A stretch of DNA of 64,000 bases from Cyclobacterium plantarum. GTDB lineage: Bacteria > Bacteroidota > Bacteroidia > Cytophagales > Cyclobacteriaceae. The DNA lies in contig NZ_JAANYN010000002.1 of assembly GCF_011290685.1 (NCBI RefSeq), positions 310,001 to 374,000 of the forward strand. Reading direction: 5' to 3'. The stretch's first letter is position 1. Every line of letters starts with the position of its first letter. A program made the position numbers and the translations under genes. Under the pieces are notes generated by a model, which did no database searches, had not been told where the DNA came from, and saw nothing but the letters and a program-made list of their open reading frames with translations. Positions 1 through 9,798 of the stretch are shown piece after piece.

Positions 1-26
1 CAAAAAATATTTGCCTGTTTTTTCAT

Positions 27-911
27 TTATCTTTTAGCGTCATTCCCTTGAAGAAGCAGAATATACTCTTTCCATGTACCAATTATTATTGCTAAACAAA
101 CAAAAAATATAGGGACAGACTCCTTGGGATGAATAATAAAAATCTTTTTTATTGCAAACCTCAATCTTCTCCAACTAAAACTTATCATATAAAACAAAAA
201 ACCTTTATGAGAATTCTCAAATTTCCTGTTATAAGTCCCCCCAAGAAGTCTTCTATATTTATAAACGATATCTTTGATCAGATAACGAGAAGGATGGCTA
301 ACAATCACATCAGGAGCAAAGATGATGTTATATTTTTTAGAAATACGTTTAGACAACTCTGTATCCCCATTAGATTTTAATTGAGAATTAAACCCTCCAA
401 ATTCTGTTAACACAGATTTATACGAAAACCAATTTCCGGCACCACAGGAACCTTCTTTTACGTAGGATTCAAAATCGAAACCAGTATATTTCTCATAAAT
501 TTCTGCGAAACTCATGGAATTAGGATTTATAAAAAACAAAGGTACTTTTCCAGCAACAATACCATTTATCCTTGAATAATCGTTTTCAAAATATTGCATA
601 GCATTACTTAACCAATCAGAATCCGGAATACAATCAGAGTCTGTAAAAGCAATAATTTCCGCATTAGAACATTGAATTCCTTTATTCCTAGCAGAATACG
701 ACCCAGGGGATATTTCATTTACTAATTCTAAATTTAATTTATTATAGTATTGATCATCTAAAACAATCGAACCATCAGGGTCATTGTTAACTACTATCAC
801 CTCAAATTTCCTTTGATCAAAGCGCTGTCTAATTAGTGCATCCAAGCACTTTTCCAATCGAACTTTATCATTATAGACCGGAATGACTACAGAAAAATAA
901 AGTTCACACAT
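27..911 (-). CDS. Family 2 glycosyltransferase
   Basis: This is a 294-residue GT-A-fold glycosyltransferase that probably adds one sugar of the surface polysaccharide repeat at the cytoplasmic face. The N-terminus has the GT2 nucleotide-binding start (VVIPVYND, residues 8-15), and the metal-binding DSD motif is at 91-93. A later GGFNSQL...GDTELS stretch matches the acceptor-side region of GT2 enzymes. A hydrophobic stretch near the C-terminus (about 267-288) may be a membrane segment. Its ATG overlaps the stop of the upstream gene by 8 bases, so the two are translationally coupled. Donor and acceptor cannot be told from sequence. Confidence 0.9.
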   Translation of the reverse strand: MCELYFSVVIPVYNDKVRLEKCLDALIRQRFDQRKFEVIVVNNDPDGSIVLDDQYYNKLNLELVNEISPGSYSARNKGIQCSNAEIIAFTDSDCIPDSDWLSNAMQYFENDYSRINGIVAGKVPLFFINPNSMSFAEIYEKYTGFDFESYVKEGSCGAGNWFSYKSVLTEFGGFNSQLKSNGDTELSKRISKKYNIIFAPDVIVSHPSRYLIKDIVYKYRRLLGGTYNRKFENSHKGFLFYMISFSWRRLRFAIKKIFIIHPKESVPIFFVCLAIIIGTWKEYILLLQGNDAKR

Positions 912-1752
912 GTAGTTTAATTTGATTTAAGAAAAAAGGTACTACTTTCTTCAATTTCTTTTTGTAAAACAATTTTTTAAACTTCAATTTAAGCTTAGGT
1001 GGGGCATTATTTATAAATTTAAAATGAAAGCCATTAATTTTTGGTAATGTTGAAAAAAGTTTTGGATTACCGTAAAACTTCGTATCAATATTAAGATCAT
1101 GTATAGTCATCGCCCACATTCTTTCTCCAGATTCGATTAAAATTCTCTCTTTTATGAAGATAAATTTACTATGTTCAACGTGGAAAACAGTTTTAAATGA
1201 ATTCAAAGGGTCAACCCTTTCTATAACACTAATAAATGGATTAGATTTGTTTATAGCAGTACCCAATAGTTTAAACCTCAAATCATAAACAAATCCCTTG
1301 TTAAAGTTGATAGCAGCATATTTTTGAAAGTTAAATCTTTTTTGGATTTCATTAATATATTCTTTATGAATCATATCATCACTATCAATTCTTGTCGTAA
1401 TAAGATAATTAAAACTTTCAACACCTAAATCTAGAATCGAATTCCTTGCGTGCTCTAACACATTGCTGAAACTTCCTTCTTTAAGTAAAACTACTATATT
1501 TAAATGCCCTTTGATAATGGAATGCAATTCATTGATGTATTTTTGAGGTGTTTCAATATCCAAAAAGATATACCAAATAAATTTTTGATTTGTTTGACTC
1601 ATTATAGAAGGGAGACACGTTGCATAAAAAATATTAAACCTGTAATCCAGCCAAGATTGCAGATTAAAAAGTTTAACATTTCCTCTACCAATTAGATCTT
1701 TAAATCCAAGATTTACTCTTGTGAAAACAAAATGTTTAAATATTTCTCTCAT
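904..1752 (-). CDS. Putative rhamnosyltransferase-like glycosyltransferase
   Basis: This 282-residue protein resembles the rhamnosyl-transferase family (Pfam Rhamno_transf type). It starts with an MREIFKHFVFTRVNLGF segment and carries a DxD-like motif RIDSDD at 121-126 inside an ITTRIDSDDMIHKEY block. It probably extends the cell-surface glycan. The gene lies 1 base after the preceding GT2 gene and overlaps the next one, so the three genes 27-2620 form one transcription unit. The family call rests on remembered motif layout, and sugar specificity is unknown. Confidence 0.75.
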   Translation of the reverse strand: MREIFKHFVFTRVNLGFKDLIGRGNVKLFNLQSWLDYRFNIFYATCLPSIMSQTNQKFIWYIFLDIETPQKYINELHSIIKGHLNIVVLLKEGSFSNVLEHARNSILDLGVESFNYLITTRIDSDDMIHKEYINEIQKRFNFQKYAAINFNKGFVYDLRFKLLGTAINKSNPFISVIERVDPLNSFKTVFHVEHSKFIFIKERILIESGERMWAMTIHDLNIDTKFYGNPKLFSTLPKINGFHFKFINNAPPKLKLKFKKLFYKKKLKKVVPFFLNQIKLHV

Positions 1753-1753
1753 T

Positions 1754-2620
1754 TTACACCAATTTTCTAATACAAATAGGATTACATATTATTTCAAAAA
1801 TCGCATTATAATAACGGCTCAGAATAGAATTTGACCTTGTTCCAATATATCTTTTGAAAATAATCAAAAACGCTTTGTTTGAAATACCTTTTCTATGCAA
1901 AAAATATTTATAAAGTTTTTCATATAGGAATCTATCGGTTAAATGATTAATCCTTTTAGAACTATTAAAATCGTGAACTCTTCGGATAGCAACTGGATAG
2001 CCAATAAGGCCAGAGTATAATTTACCCCTAACAGATGCCCTAATCCATAAGTCGGTATCCTCACCAAGTTCGAGCGTTTTGTCAAAACCTCCTAAAGCTA
2101 AAAAGAAAGACTTTTTAAAGGTAATAGCATTTGTTGTAAACCGACCGCCTTTACCATCGAGTAAGGTGTAAATTAAATCCTTAGGCTTAACTATTTTATC
2201 AATTGTAGTCAGCCTTTCCCGATCAAATGATTTGGTAACTTGGTAAAAAAATCCTGTACCTCCATAGACCCCATCAGCTTCAGGATTCGAATCAAAGATC
2301 GCTTTTTCAACTGAAAATCTATTTTCAAGATACCAATCATCGGCATCTAAAAATGAAATGAAATCATATGTTGCACTTTCCACGCCTAAGTTTCTACTAA
2401 GTGCTACGCCTTTATTCTGATGATTCTTATGAAATACCAGCTTGACTTTACTATGTTTTTTCGCCCAGTAATTACAAATTTCAAAAGACTTATCTACCGA
2501 TCCATCCTCAACCAAAATTACTTCGAATACTTCTTCAAGCGTTACAGCGGATCTGATTGCTTCTTCCAAGTATAACTCAACATTAAATACAGGAATGATA
2601 ACCGAAACTTTAAAGTTCAT
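1754..2620 (-). CDS. Family 2 glycosyltransferase
   Basis: This 288-residue GT2 enzyme has the nucleotide-binding start VSVIIPVFN (5-13), the EDGSVDKS block near 39-45 and the catalytic metal motif LDADD at 91-95. A GEDTDLWIR acceptor/base motif sits near 185. It is the first gene of a three-gene block that follows the 946-base non-coding gap, so it either has its own promoter there or depends on read-through. It probably acts in polysaccharide repeat assembly. Specificity is unknown. Confidence 0.9.
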   Translation of the reverse strand: MNFKVSVIIPVFNVELYLEEAIRSAVTLEEVFEVILVEDGSVDKSFEICNYWAKKHSKVKLVFHKNHQNKGVALSRNLGVESATYDFISFLDADDWYLENRFSVEKAIFDSNPEADGVYGGTGFFYQVTKSFDRERLTTIDKIVKPKDLIYTLLDGKGGRFTTNAITFKKSFFLALGGFDKTLELGEDTDLWIRASVRGKLYSGLIGYPVAIRRVHDFNSSKRINHLTDRFLYEKLYKYFLHRKGISNKAFLIIFKRYIGTRSNSILSRYYNAIFEIICNPICIRKLV

Positions 2621-3566
2621 TTAATATCAAAATTGAGTAAGACACCTATCAAAAATACGTTTTGTAGTGATAGGGTAACTTTGCTACCATTTTTTGAATA
2701 AGATTTTCAATTTTCATTTTAGGGTAATTGTATCAATAACTATACTCGTTGATGTAAAATTGGAAGTCACTAACCGAATGACAGATCTACCGTAGCAAGC
2801 TTCGGACATCTCAATTTGGCTATGCATCTGATTTAAATTAGTTCATTTTTCCCGTCATTCGTTGACCGATCTTGTAAAATAAGCATATTTACACTTTTGG
2901 CTGCTCCACCAGTCAGTCATTATCTTTTCGTCTTTATAGATATGATTAATCATAAACCCTCCTAAAGAAATCTAAAAGAATATTTGAATACTATCAAGAG
3001 TTAAAGTGAAACAACACCAATTCGATCTAATTGCCCACCATAATGAATTCCAATTCCACTCGCTCATTCATGAAGTCATAACCGCCAAAATAGTTTAAGT
3101 CTACTTCAAATTTCCAGGAAATGAGGATGTTTTAAATGCGTTACGATTCAAAAACATTTTTACTTAAAAACCAAGCAATAATTTTGTTTGAGCTAATTTC
3201 AAATACGAAATTAGCCGTTATTGACTGAATTTCGTAAGTAAAAAAAAAATAAACAAAATAAAATACTTTAAAAAAAGAGATTTGGCTACGTAAAAAAGAT
3301 GAAAGCCAATGGTAAATTAATAGGGCCTCATTTGGTACACGGTAGAATAAAATAACTACCTAACCTGCATTTTTGTATAGAACAAGGCTCATTACATATA
3401 TATATATATACATCTTTCTCTTCATTTCTATAAACTATAGCTAAGGAAAGATATCATCAAAAAAACAGACAATAAAATGAAATAAAGACAGACTATCATA
3501 CTATTCACGAAAAATTCCGCAAATCTGGGCAACATAGTTAAAATTTTAACTTAAAAAAGGTTCTAT
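2621..3566. other. AT-rich gap inside the polysaccharide locus
   Basis: No convincing gene was found in these 946 bases. On the minus strand a 32-codon ORF (2855-2953) is preceded by AGGAGG four bases before its ATG; its product is unrecognised. Two overlapping inverted repeats lie at 3193-3214 (CTAATTTC/GAAATTAG) and 3204-3236 (TACGAAATT/AATTTCGTA). A TA dinucleotide run occurs at about 3396-3411. The gap separates two glycosyltransferase blocks and may be a recombination scar. Confidence 0.6.
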
Positions 3567-4667
3567 TCAATTTTTAACTGAATTTAAAAGGAACTTGGTC
3601 TTTTTCAGAATAGCTTCACGACCCCAAATATTAAGCAATTTTGTCCTAACAGATTCGATATCAATATTTTCAAAGTTTCCATTAACAGCTTCATGAATAG
3701 AATAAACTTTAATACCCCTCTTTAAAAAAAATTCATAAACAGGATTTATTGGGTCTAAAATTACATATGAACCCAAATACAACATCAATAAAATATTCCC
3801 CATTGCGACTTGTCTTATACTGTTAATAAAAACATACTTACAAGAAAGTAAAAAACCAACATAAGATTCATAATCCATAAAATCGGTAAGAGCAATAAAT
3901 TTATTTCCAAATGTATTAGAACAAATCTTTATGGTTTCATTTTTATTTATCTTGTTACCGTAACTCAATGGGCAAATGATTTTATTTATCATAAAATTAA
4001 ATCTAAGTATTTCTTTCACCCCATCAAGATGGTTATTAAGAGGATGTGCACTATTGCCAAATAATAAATTATTACCATTTATAACCCTTCCTTCAAACCC
4101 TTTGATAATATCATCTTCTAAAGTCAGATAATTCCAATCTATAAATTGAAATGTTGTTTTAGGATGAAATTTTTTAAATAAATCAAACTCGATATCTAAT
4201 ACCGGACTAAAAAAATCAACTTTCTTTAAAAATAATTCATCTGAAACATATGGCTTACATCCATTTAAGAAAAAATTAATTTTTCGCAATTTTGGACCCT
4301 TACCTGGATAACCAATTGTCTTTAGTGTAATTGGTTTGTAATCATTTGAATTCCAAAATCTAAAATAATCGAATCCCCAACCAATCCAAAAAACCTTTAA
4401 ATTTGGATTGAGTTTTGTCACCAAAAGCTTAACAGCTTCACTGTGTAACCCATGAATAATCACACTATCATATTTATATAAAAAAATATTCCTGAAAAGG
4501 ATAAAAATTGTAGGCCTGATAAACTTAACTTTAGCATTCTTAATATAATAAAGTTTGTGCTTCTTCCCTAAAATTATAAAATGATTCATAGCTGGTAGTA
4601 ATTCTTCAAATACCCTGTAGGCTGAATCAAAGAATTTTTCGTCCCTAATTATATGTATTATTTTCAT
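3567..4667 (-). CDS. WecF-like TDP-Fuc4NAc transferase family protein
   Basis: This 366-residue protein resembles the GT56 family (WecF, 4-acetamido-4,6-dideoxygalactose transferase). Supporting features are the MKIIHIIRDEKFFD start, an HGLHSEAVKLL block and a WIGWGFDYF block that corresponds to the conserved WxxWGxD region. The C-terminal half has a typical GT-B arrangement (LLFGNSA, then YVFINSIRQVAMGN). WecF transfers Fuc4NAc onto a lipid-linked intermediate at the inner membrane. The aminotransferase and acetyltransferase at 9169-10871 could make a suitable N-acetylated amino sugar. The call is by similarity only. Confidence 0.7.
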   Translation of the reverse strand: MKIIHIIRDEKFFDSAYRVFEELLPAMNHFIILGKKHKLYYIKNAKVKFIRPTIFILFRNIFLYKYDSVIIHGLHSEAVKLLVTKLNPNLKVFWIGWGFDYFRFWNSNDYKPITLKTIGYPGKGPKLRKINFFLNGCKPYVSDELFLKKVDFFSPVLDIEFDLFKKFHPKTTFQFIDWNYLTLEDDIIKGFEGRVINGNNLLFGNSAHPLNNHLDGVKEILRFNFMINKIICPLSYGNKINKNETIKICSNTFGNKFIALTDFMDYESYVGFLLSCKYVFINSIRQVAMGNILLMLYLGSYVILDPINPVYEFFLKRGIKVYSIHEAVNGNFENIDIESVRTKLLNIWGREAILKKTKFLLNSVKN

Positions 4668-4706
4668 TTAAAAATAACAATTTATATAAAACCAATTGTA
4701 TAGATT

Positions 4707-5648
4707 CTACTTGGAAGTTATATTTAAAAATTTATAAATATATTTAAAAATTTTAGGAACAAAAACAGAAATTAATCTCGGATTTAAAATCACAAAAAGA
4801 ATAATTTTAATAAATTTAATAGAGAATTTAGGAAAATTATTGCTTTTCCAATAAAAATAAATTAACCCATACCACCTGGTTAAAAATGCTTTTTCAAGTC
4901 CATGGTGCTTGTTGAAGTAATTATAAATAATATTATATGTATTGTAAGACTCCAACAAACTTCTTTCGTAATTAATTGAGGACCAAACTCCCCCATTATG
5001 AATCCGATAGAATGTCTCAGTAATCCTTTTTTCATAATAAAATTTACCTCTTTCAGCTAAAAGAAGAAATAAAAATGTATCACCATTTAAGACGGATGAG
5101 AACACTTTAGGAAAATTCTTAATACAATTTCTAAAAACTACAGTTTGCGTAGGGACCGTGAAAACACCTTTAGCTAGGTCTTCAAAATTCAAATCCCTTT
5201 TGATTGAAGTTGGTAAACTATTTTTTTTTAAAACTTCCCCAACATTATTGACAATCGACCTGTCATGAAAACTCAAAATATAATTTTTATTACTTTCTAA
5301 AAAATCAACTTGTAGTTGTAATTTTTTTGGATCAATCCAATAATCATCACCTTCACAAATAGCTATGTATTTACCAGTACATTTATTTAGAGTCCATTCG
5401 AAATTAGGTATCGCCCCTAAATTATTTGAATGTTTGTAATAAACAACATTTATATTCTCATGAGCAATATTTAAATATCTTTCAACAATAACTTCAGTTC
5501 CGTCCGGGGACGCATCGTCTGAGATGATTAATTCTACATTGAAGTTTGTCTGTTGTAATAGGACTCCTTCGATTGACATTTCCAAAAATTTTGAATGATT
5601 ATATGTAATCATACAAACACTTACTGTAATGTCAGATGATTTATTCAT
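4707..5648 (-). CDS. Family 2 glycosyltransferase
   Basis: This 313-residue GT2 enzyme has VSVCMITYNHSKFL at 9-22, SDDASPDGT around 43-51 and the characteristic CEGDDYW-DP-KLQ block (EGDDYW at 99-104). That block is typical of glycosyltransferases in Bacteroidota capsule and O-antigen loci. The start ATG overlaps the preceding stop in an ATGA arrangement (5645-5648), showing translational coupling. A basic, hydrophobic C-terminus (about 265-310) suggests membrane association. Specificity is unknown. Confidence 0.9.
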   Translation of the reverse strand: MNKSSDITVSVCMITYNHSKFLEMSIEGVLLQQTNFNVELIISDDASPDGTEVIVERYLNIAHENINVVYYKHSNNLGAIPNFEWTLNKCTGKYIAICEGDDYWIDPKKLQLQVDFLESNKNYILSFHDRSIVNNVGEVLKKNSLPTSIKRDLNFEDLAKGVFTVPTQTVVFRNCIKNFPKVFSSVLNGDTFLFLLLAERGKFYYEKRITETFYRIHNGGVWSSINYERSLLESYNTYNIIYNYFNKHHGLEKAFLTRWYGLIYFYWKSNNFPKFSIKFIKIILFVILNPRLISVFVPKIFKYIYKFLNITSK

Positions 5649-6421
5649 TTATCAAAAAATAAAAATTTTCTTATTAAACCTTTTTGAAACACCTTAAATA
5701 ATTCTACGAAAAACCCAAATATTTTTATCTCTATTTTGTGACAAAATAATTTTTTGCCAATAGTATTATATATATGTGGATGGTATGTAGAATATGGATT
5801 ATTTTTACCTTCCCCATCAAGCAATGATAATTTTTCGTTAGTGTTTTCTACAACATAGCTCAATGAAATTTGATCTCTGCATGAATACTTCTTTACATTA
5901 TCCCACCATAAATTAAAAAACTCCTCTTTAAAATTATTTTTTTTTACAAAAATACCTGTTTCGAATAATTTACCCTCGGTACTCACACCTTTCCACATAT
6001 AGACTAGCAATTGGAAAATAATTATAAAAAAATCTTCCTTTCTTAGTTTAATGCATGCTTTTGATTCATCAAAAATATTGTCTCTATATGGATGACGAAA
6101 CACAGCTAAAAAATTATTTCCTAAATCCTCTATCAAAACCTCAATTTTATCTGCATTAATTTGGATATTTCCATCGTGCCAAATTACATAATCATATTCA
6201 ATTAATTCCTTAGACCCCTTAATTTTAATGAACCTAGATTTCTTTACTGTACTATTAATTGAAGGATTTATATAAATTATCGTATATACATTTGAAATCA
6301 ATTTTAAATTATCCGTAAAGCAAAAATAATCTACTTTATAATTGACATTTTTTTTGAAATTTATTGGATCTAATAAGTAATCCTTTCCGCCAAAAATTGC
6401 GGTATAAACAGCTATTTTCAA
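5645..6421 (-). CDS. DUF616-like (TOD1/MUCI70-type) glycosyltransferase-like protein
   Basis: This 258-residue protein begins MKIAVYTAIFGGKDYL, the usual start of DUF616 glycosyltransferase-like proteins. It contains DYVIWHDGNIQI near residues 77-88, the aspartate-containing core, followed by FRHPYRDNIFDE. The C-terminal part has the RDQISLSYV block common in this family. It probably acts in surface glycan synthesis or modification. It is 4 bases from the upstream methyltransferase-like gene and overlaps the downstream GT2. The enzymatic role is inferred. Confidence 0.75.
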   Translation of the reverse strand: MKIAVYTAIFGGKDYLLDPINFKKNVNYKVDYFCFTDNLKLISNVYTIIYINPSINSTVKKSRFIKIKGSKELIEYDYVIWHDGNIQINADKIEVLIEDLGNNFLAVFRHPYRDNIFDESKACIKLRKEDFFIIIFQLLVYMWKGVSTEGKLFETGIFVKKNNFKEEFFNLWWDNVKKYSCRDQISLSYVVENTNEKLSLLDGEGKNNPYSTYHPHIYNTIGKKLFCHKIEIKIFGFFVELFKVFQKGLIRKFLFFDK

Positions 6422-6425
6422 AAAA

Positions 6426-7148
6426 TTATTCCTTTTTGTAAATATTTGTACTTGTAAATCTTAAACTAGAAATACAGGGGCCAAATGTTTTTAAAATCAA
6501 TAAATGCTCAAATTTTTTCAATGACTCTCGATAGTAACTTCTATCTGAATTATCAAAAACAAGAAATCCTCCAATTTTTAATTTATTCAATACAACATTT
6601 AGACACCTGATCCTTGACCTCCCATCTATCATTATTATATCAAAAAATCCATCACTGAATTGATCAATTGAATGTACATAATCAAAAAAATTGTATCCAA
6701 AATATCTCTTCTCATGCCTTGTTTTATAGACAATGTAATCGTCTTTCATCACAGGAATAGGTTCATAAAGTATTAAATTCACATTCCCAATCGATTTACT
6801 TTCTAATTTGCTCCTTAAGATGGTAAACCATTCTAAATTATGCTCTACCGAAAAAACAGTTTTTACTTTCTTTGAAAAGAATAAAGTTGATCCACCAGAT
6901 CCATATTCAAAAACATTCATATAAGGATTAAGAATCTCTTTCTCTAAAAAATTAATACCTTCTATAGTGATCCATGGAAGTTCCCAATCAACTGCTGTTT
7001 TTTTTGAATCTTTGTTATATTTAATAAAAGAGGGAAAATATAAAATTTGCTTCAAAATAGGCCCATTTCTCTTCCAACTCTTTTTCAATTCCTTAAGGAA
7101 CCTAATTAATAATTCTTTATTACTCCTTGTACAGATTAAATCTTCCAT
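6426..7148 (-). CDS. SAM-dependent methyltransferase-like protein
   Basis: This 240-residue protein has a Rossmann methyltransferase core. The SAM-binding loop is FEYGSGGSTLFF, followed by VFSVEHNLEWF (acidic ribose-binding position) and then FFDIIMIDGRSRIRCL and GGFLVFDN, matching motifs I, II and IV-V. The likely role is methylation of a sugar or other polysaccharide substituent. It is packed between the ABC exporter (9 bases upstream) and the DUF616 gene (4 bases downstream). The substrate cannot be read from sequence. Confidence 0.8.
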   Translation of the reverse strand: MEDLICTRSNKELLIRFLKELKKSWKRNGPILKQILYFPSFIKYNKDSKKTAVDWELPWITIEGINFLEKEILNPYMNVFEYGSGGSTLFFSKKVKTVFSVEHNLEWFTILRSKLESKSIGNVNLILYEPIPVMKDDYIVYKTRHEKRYFGYNFFDYVHSIDQFSDGFFDIIMIDGRSRIRCLNVVLNKLKIGGFLVFDNSDRSYYRESLKKFEHLLILKTFGPCISSLRFTSTNIYKKE

Positions 7149-7157
7149 TAAAATATT

Positions 7158-8951
7158 TCAAAAGCCCTGAATTTCAACCAATTTTTTAAATTCTATTGTG
7201 TTTTCTTGTAAATCTTTAAAACTCCCAATACCATGAATTTCACCCTTTTTTATAAATACTATTTCGTCAGCGTGTTTTACAGTTGATAACCGATGGGCAA
7301 TAATGATGATGGTCAAACTACCTTTAAGTTGGGCAATTTGATCTTGAATAATCATTTCTGTTTCTGAATCCAAGGCAGAAGTAGCTTCATCCATCATCAA
7401 TAAGTCAACTTCTTTGTACAATTCTCTTGCTATGGAAAATCTTTGTTTTTGACCTCCTGACACCATAATCCCATTATTTCCCAAACGGGTATTTTCTAAG
7501 TTTGGTAGCCCTTTCACAAAATCAAATATGGATGCCTTCTCCACTGCTTTCCAAAATTTTCTTTTGTTTTCATCATCTGGCTCCGACCAAAAAGTAACAT
7601 TATTAAAAACCGTATCATCAAAAATTACAGGATCTTGGGTAATATAGCCGATTTTTTTTTGGTAGGTATTTCTTTCAAGATCTACAATTGATTTTCCATC
7701 AATAGTGATAGTGCCTTGATCAGGCAATACCAATCCGGAAAGAAGATTCATCAATGTAGTTTTCCCTGAACCGCTTTCTCCTACCAAGGCCACAGTATGA
7801 TTCTTCTTGATAGAAAAGGAAATATTATTTAGAATCACTGCTTCTTGGTAATGGAAGCTAACGCCCTTTAGTACAATTTCATTTTCAATTCCCCTAAAAA
7901 CTTCCCTACCCTTTTTTTCTTTTCCAGATTCTAATTTTATCAAAAACTCTTGCATGTTTTCCAATGAACCGTGATTGGCCAAAAACCCATTCCAATAATT
8001 TTGTAAGCTCATCATATAGGTCAGTGCGCGATAAAAAAACAAAAGACTCAATAATACCAAATTGATACTACCCCCAAAAACATTTATTTCCAAAATAATC
8101 ACGGCCACCACAACCATAATCACCAATGGCTCTCTAATTCCATTAATGAATGAACTGAGAATGCCAATTTTTTTTAGATATTCCTCAATTTCTATAACCT
8201 TATCTTTTAGCTTACAGCTAAAGTCTTTCATTTGACCAGTAGCCTTTAGGTATTTAAAAAATGCTACTTTTTGGATAAGCAAACCCTGAAAATCATGATT
8301 GCTTTCAGTCAGCTTTTTTGAAATAGCTTTTGTTTTTTTGAATATCCAAGAGTACAAAAAATTACTTAAAATACCGCCAATTATGACTAGTAAGGTAAAC
8401 TGTGGATTAACAGTAAAAGCTAAACCGGTGTACACTATCACCATGATAAATCCTTGTATTGCAAAAAAATATCCGTTGTAAGCTCCCAATACTTTGTTGA
8501 CTTCACCAGATACAGTATTTTGAATCCTACCCGAATCATCCAAAACAAAAGATTTGTAATTGTAATCTGTCAAAAGATCAATTTGTGAGAATCTAATTTT
8601 TCTAATAAAATGACGCTGGAGGATTACCTTGTAGTAACCTTCAAAAAATTTAACAATACCTTTTAAAATAAAAAACAATAACATGACCATCAAGACGGAG
8701 GTGATGGTCAATGAAATATTTAGTGTATTTAACCCAACCAATAAAAAATTTAAATTGCCTAAAGACCCAGCAGATTTCTCACCCCCTCCCATCATCTCCA
8801 GCAAAGGCAGAAACATGGCCAATCCCAAGCCATCTAATAATGCTACCCCGATACTCAATCCAAATGAAACAAATAGTCTAAACCCTAAAATAGAATAGAA
8901 ATATAAAAAGAACTTAAAGTTTTGTTTAAACTGTGTTTTTAAAAATTCCAT
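7158..8951 (-). CDS. MsbA-like ABC exporter, fused permease and ATPase
   Basis: This 597-residue half-transporter has an N-terminal membrane domain (about 20-330) and a C-terminal ATPase. Nucleotide-binding motifs are complete: Walker A GESGSGKTT at 391-399, Q-loop TQD at 438-440, signature VSGGQ at 498-502, Walker B ending in DEA at 521-523, D-loop SALD, and the switch histidine at 553. In this locus it is the only exporter-like gene and may flip a lipid-linked oligosaccharide, as PglK-type flippases do. A Wzx or Wzy is not seen, but the locus continues off the left edge. Confidence 0.92.
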   Translation of the reverse strand: MEFLKTQFKQNFKFFLYFYSILGFRLFVSFGLSIGVALLDGLGLAMFLPLLEMMGGGEKSAGSLGNLNFLLVGLNTLNISLTITSVLMVMLLFFILKGIVKFFEGYYKVILQRHFIRKIRFSQIDLLTDYNYKSFVLDDSGRIQNTVSGEVNKVLGAYNGYFFAIQGFIMVIVYTGLAFTVNPQFTLLVIIGGILSNFLYSWIFKKTKAISKKLTESNHDFQGLLIQKVAFFKYLKATGQMKDFSCKLKDKVIEIEEYLKKIGILSSFINGIREPLVIMVVVAVIILEINVFGGSINLVLLSLLFFYRALTYMMSLQNYWNGFLANHGSLENMQEFLIKLESGKEKKGREVFRGIENEIVLKGVSFHYQEAVILNNISFSIKKNHTVALVGESGSGKTTLMNLLSGLVLPDQGTITIDGKSIVDLERNTYQKKIGYITQDPVIFDDTVFNNVTFWSEPDDENKRKFWKAVEKASIFDFVKGLPNLENTRLGNNGIMVSGGQKQRFSIARELYKEVDLLMMDEATSALDSETEMIIQDQIAQLKGSLTIIIIAHRLSTVKHADEIVFIKKGEIHGIGSFKDLQENTIEFKKLVEIQGF

Positions 8952-9168
8952 TATAAATTTAAAATCCTTTGATATATAAAAGTTAAAAAATACCTTGTTT
9001 TAATTTCTGCCATATTTTCAAAAGTTTTTCAATTTAGATTAACTTACTTTTGACACCATTTTTTATTGATGATTTGGGTCTTTAAATTGATTTTTGCAAA
9101 TCCATTATTTTTTTAGGTTTCATTTCAGTTTTATTTTATAAAATATTTAGTTTCTCTTCAACTCAATT

Positions 9169-9798
9169 TCACGAATTTTTATTTTTTATAATTCTCCCCG
9201 GTACCCCAACTATAGTAACGTCGTCGGGAACATCTTTTGTTATAACCGAACCTGCTCCAATAATGACATTATTTCCAATATTAATTTTAGGAAGGACAGT
9301 AGTATTGGCCCCAATTCTTGTTTGGTTGCCAATTCTGGCATCTCCAAGAATTACAACTTTTGGGCTGATCTCACAAAACTCCCCAATCTGCACTGAATGG
9401 TGTATCTGGACCCCGGTATTGACCAACGTTCCCTTTCCGATCTGGACTAGGGAACCGATAAAACAATGGCTGAATATATCTGCACCTACAATTTTGGTGA
9501 ATGGACTGATGGTGTTACGAAACCCTGAAAGGTTGACCATTTTTCCTCCAGCTTGGATAAACCTTTCATAAAACATTTTCCTGTAATTGGGTTGGCCCAC
9601 TGCAAGGATAAACCTCGGGTCCTGGGCAAAATGAAATTCGATTTGTGCAAATTCCCTGATTATAACATATTTGTGCAGGAATTGGTCCTCAGAAGTAATA
9701 TCATCAAAAAATTCCAACAAATCCGGAAGAGAGTCTTGGGCTAGAATATCAAAACACTCCAATGCATGTCCGCCTGCACCAGCTATTAACATATTCAA
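9169..9798 (-). CDS. NeuD/PglD-family sugar O/N-acetyltransferase
   Basis: This 209-residue protein has the PglD/NeuD layout: an N-terminal nucleotide-sugar binding Rossmann part (MLIAGAGGHALEC) followed by a left-handed beta-helix of hexapeptide repeats, ending VIIGAGSVITKDVP-VGVPGRII. A histidine in IHHSVQIG near 130-135 is the likely catalytic base. Its start overlaps the stop of the aminotransferase gene (ATGA, 9795-9798), a pairing typical of N-acetylated dideoxy amino sugar synthesis (VioA/VioB, PglE/PglD). It probably N-acetylates the product of that aminotransferase. Confidence 0.88.
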   Translation of the reverse strand: MNMLIAGAGGHALECFDILAQDSLPDLLEFFDDITSEDQFLHKYVIIREFAQIEFHFAQDPRFILAVGQPNYRKMFYERFIQAGGKMVNLSGFRNTISPFTKIVGADIFSHCFIGSLVQIGKGTLVNTGVQIHHSVQIGEFCEISPKVVILGDARIGNQTRIGANTTVLPKINIGNNVIIGAGSVITKDVPDDVTIVGVPGRIIKNKNS

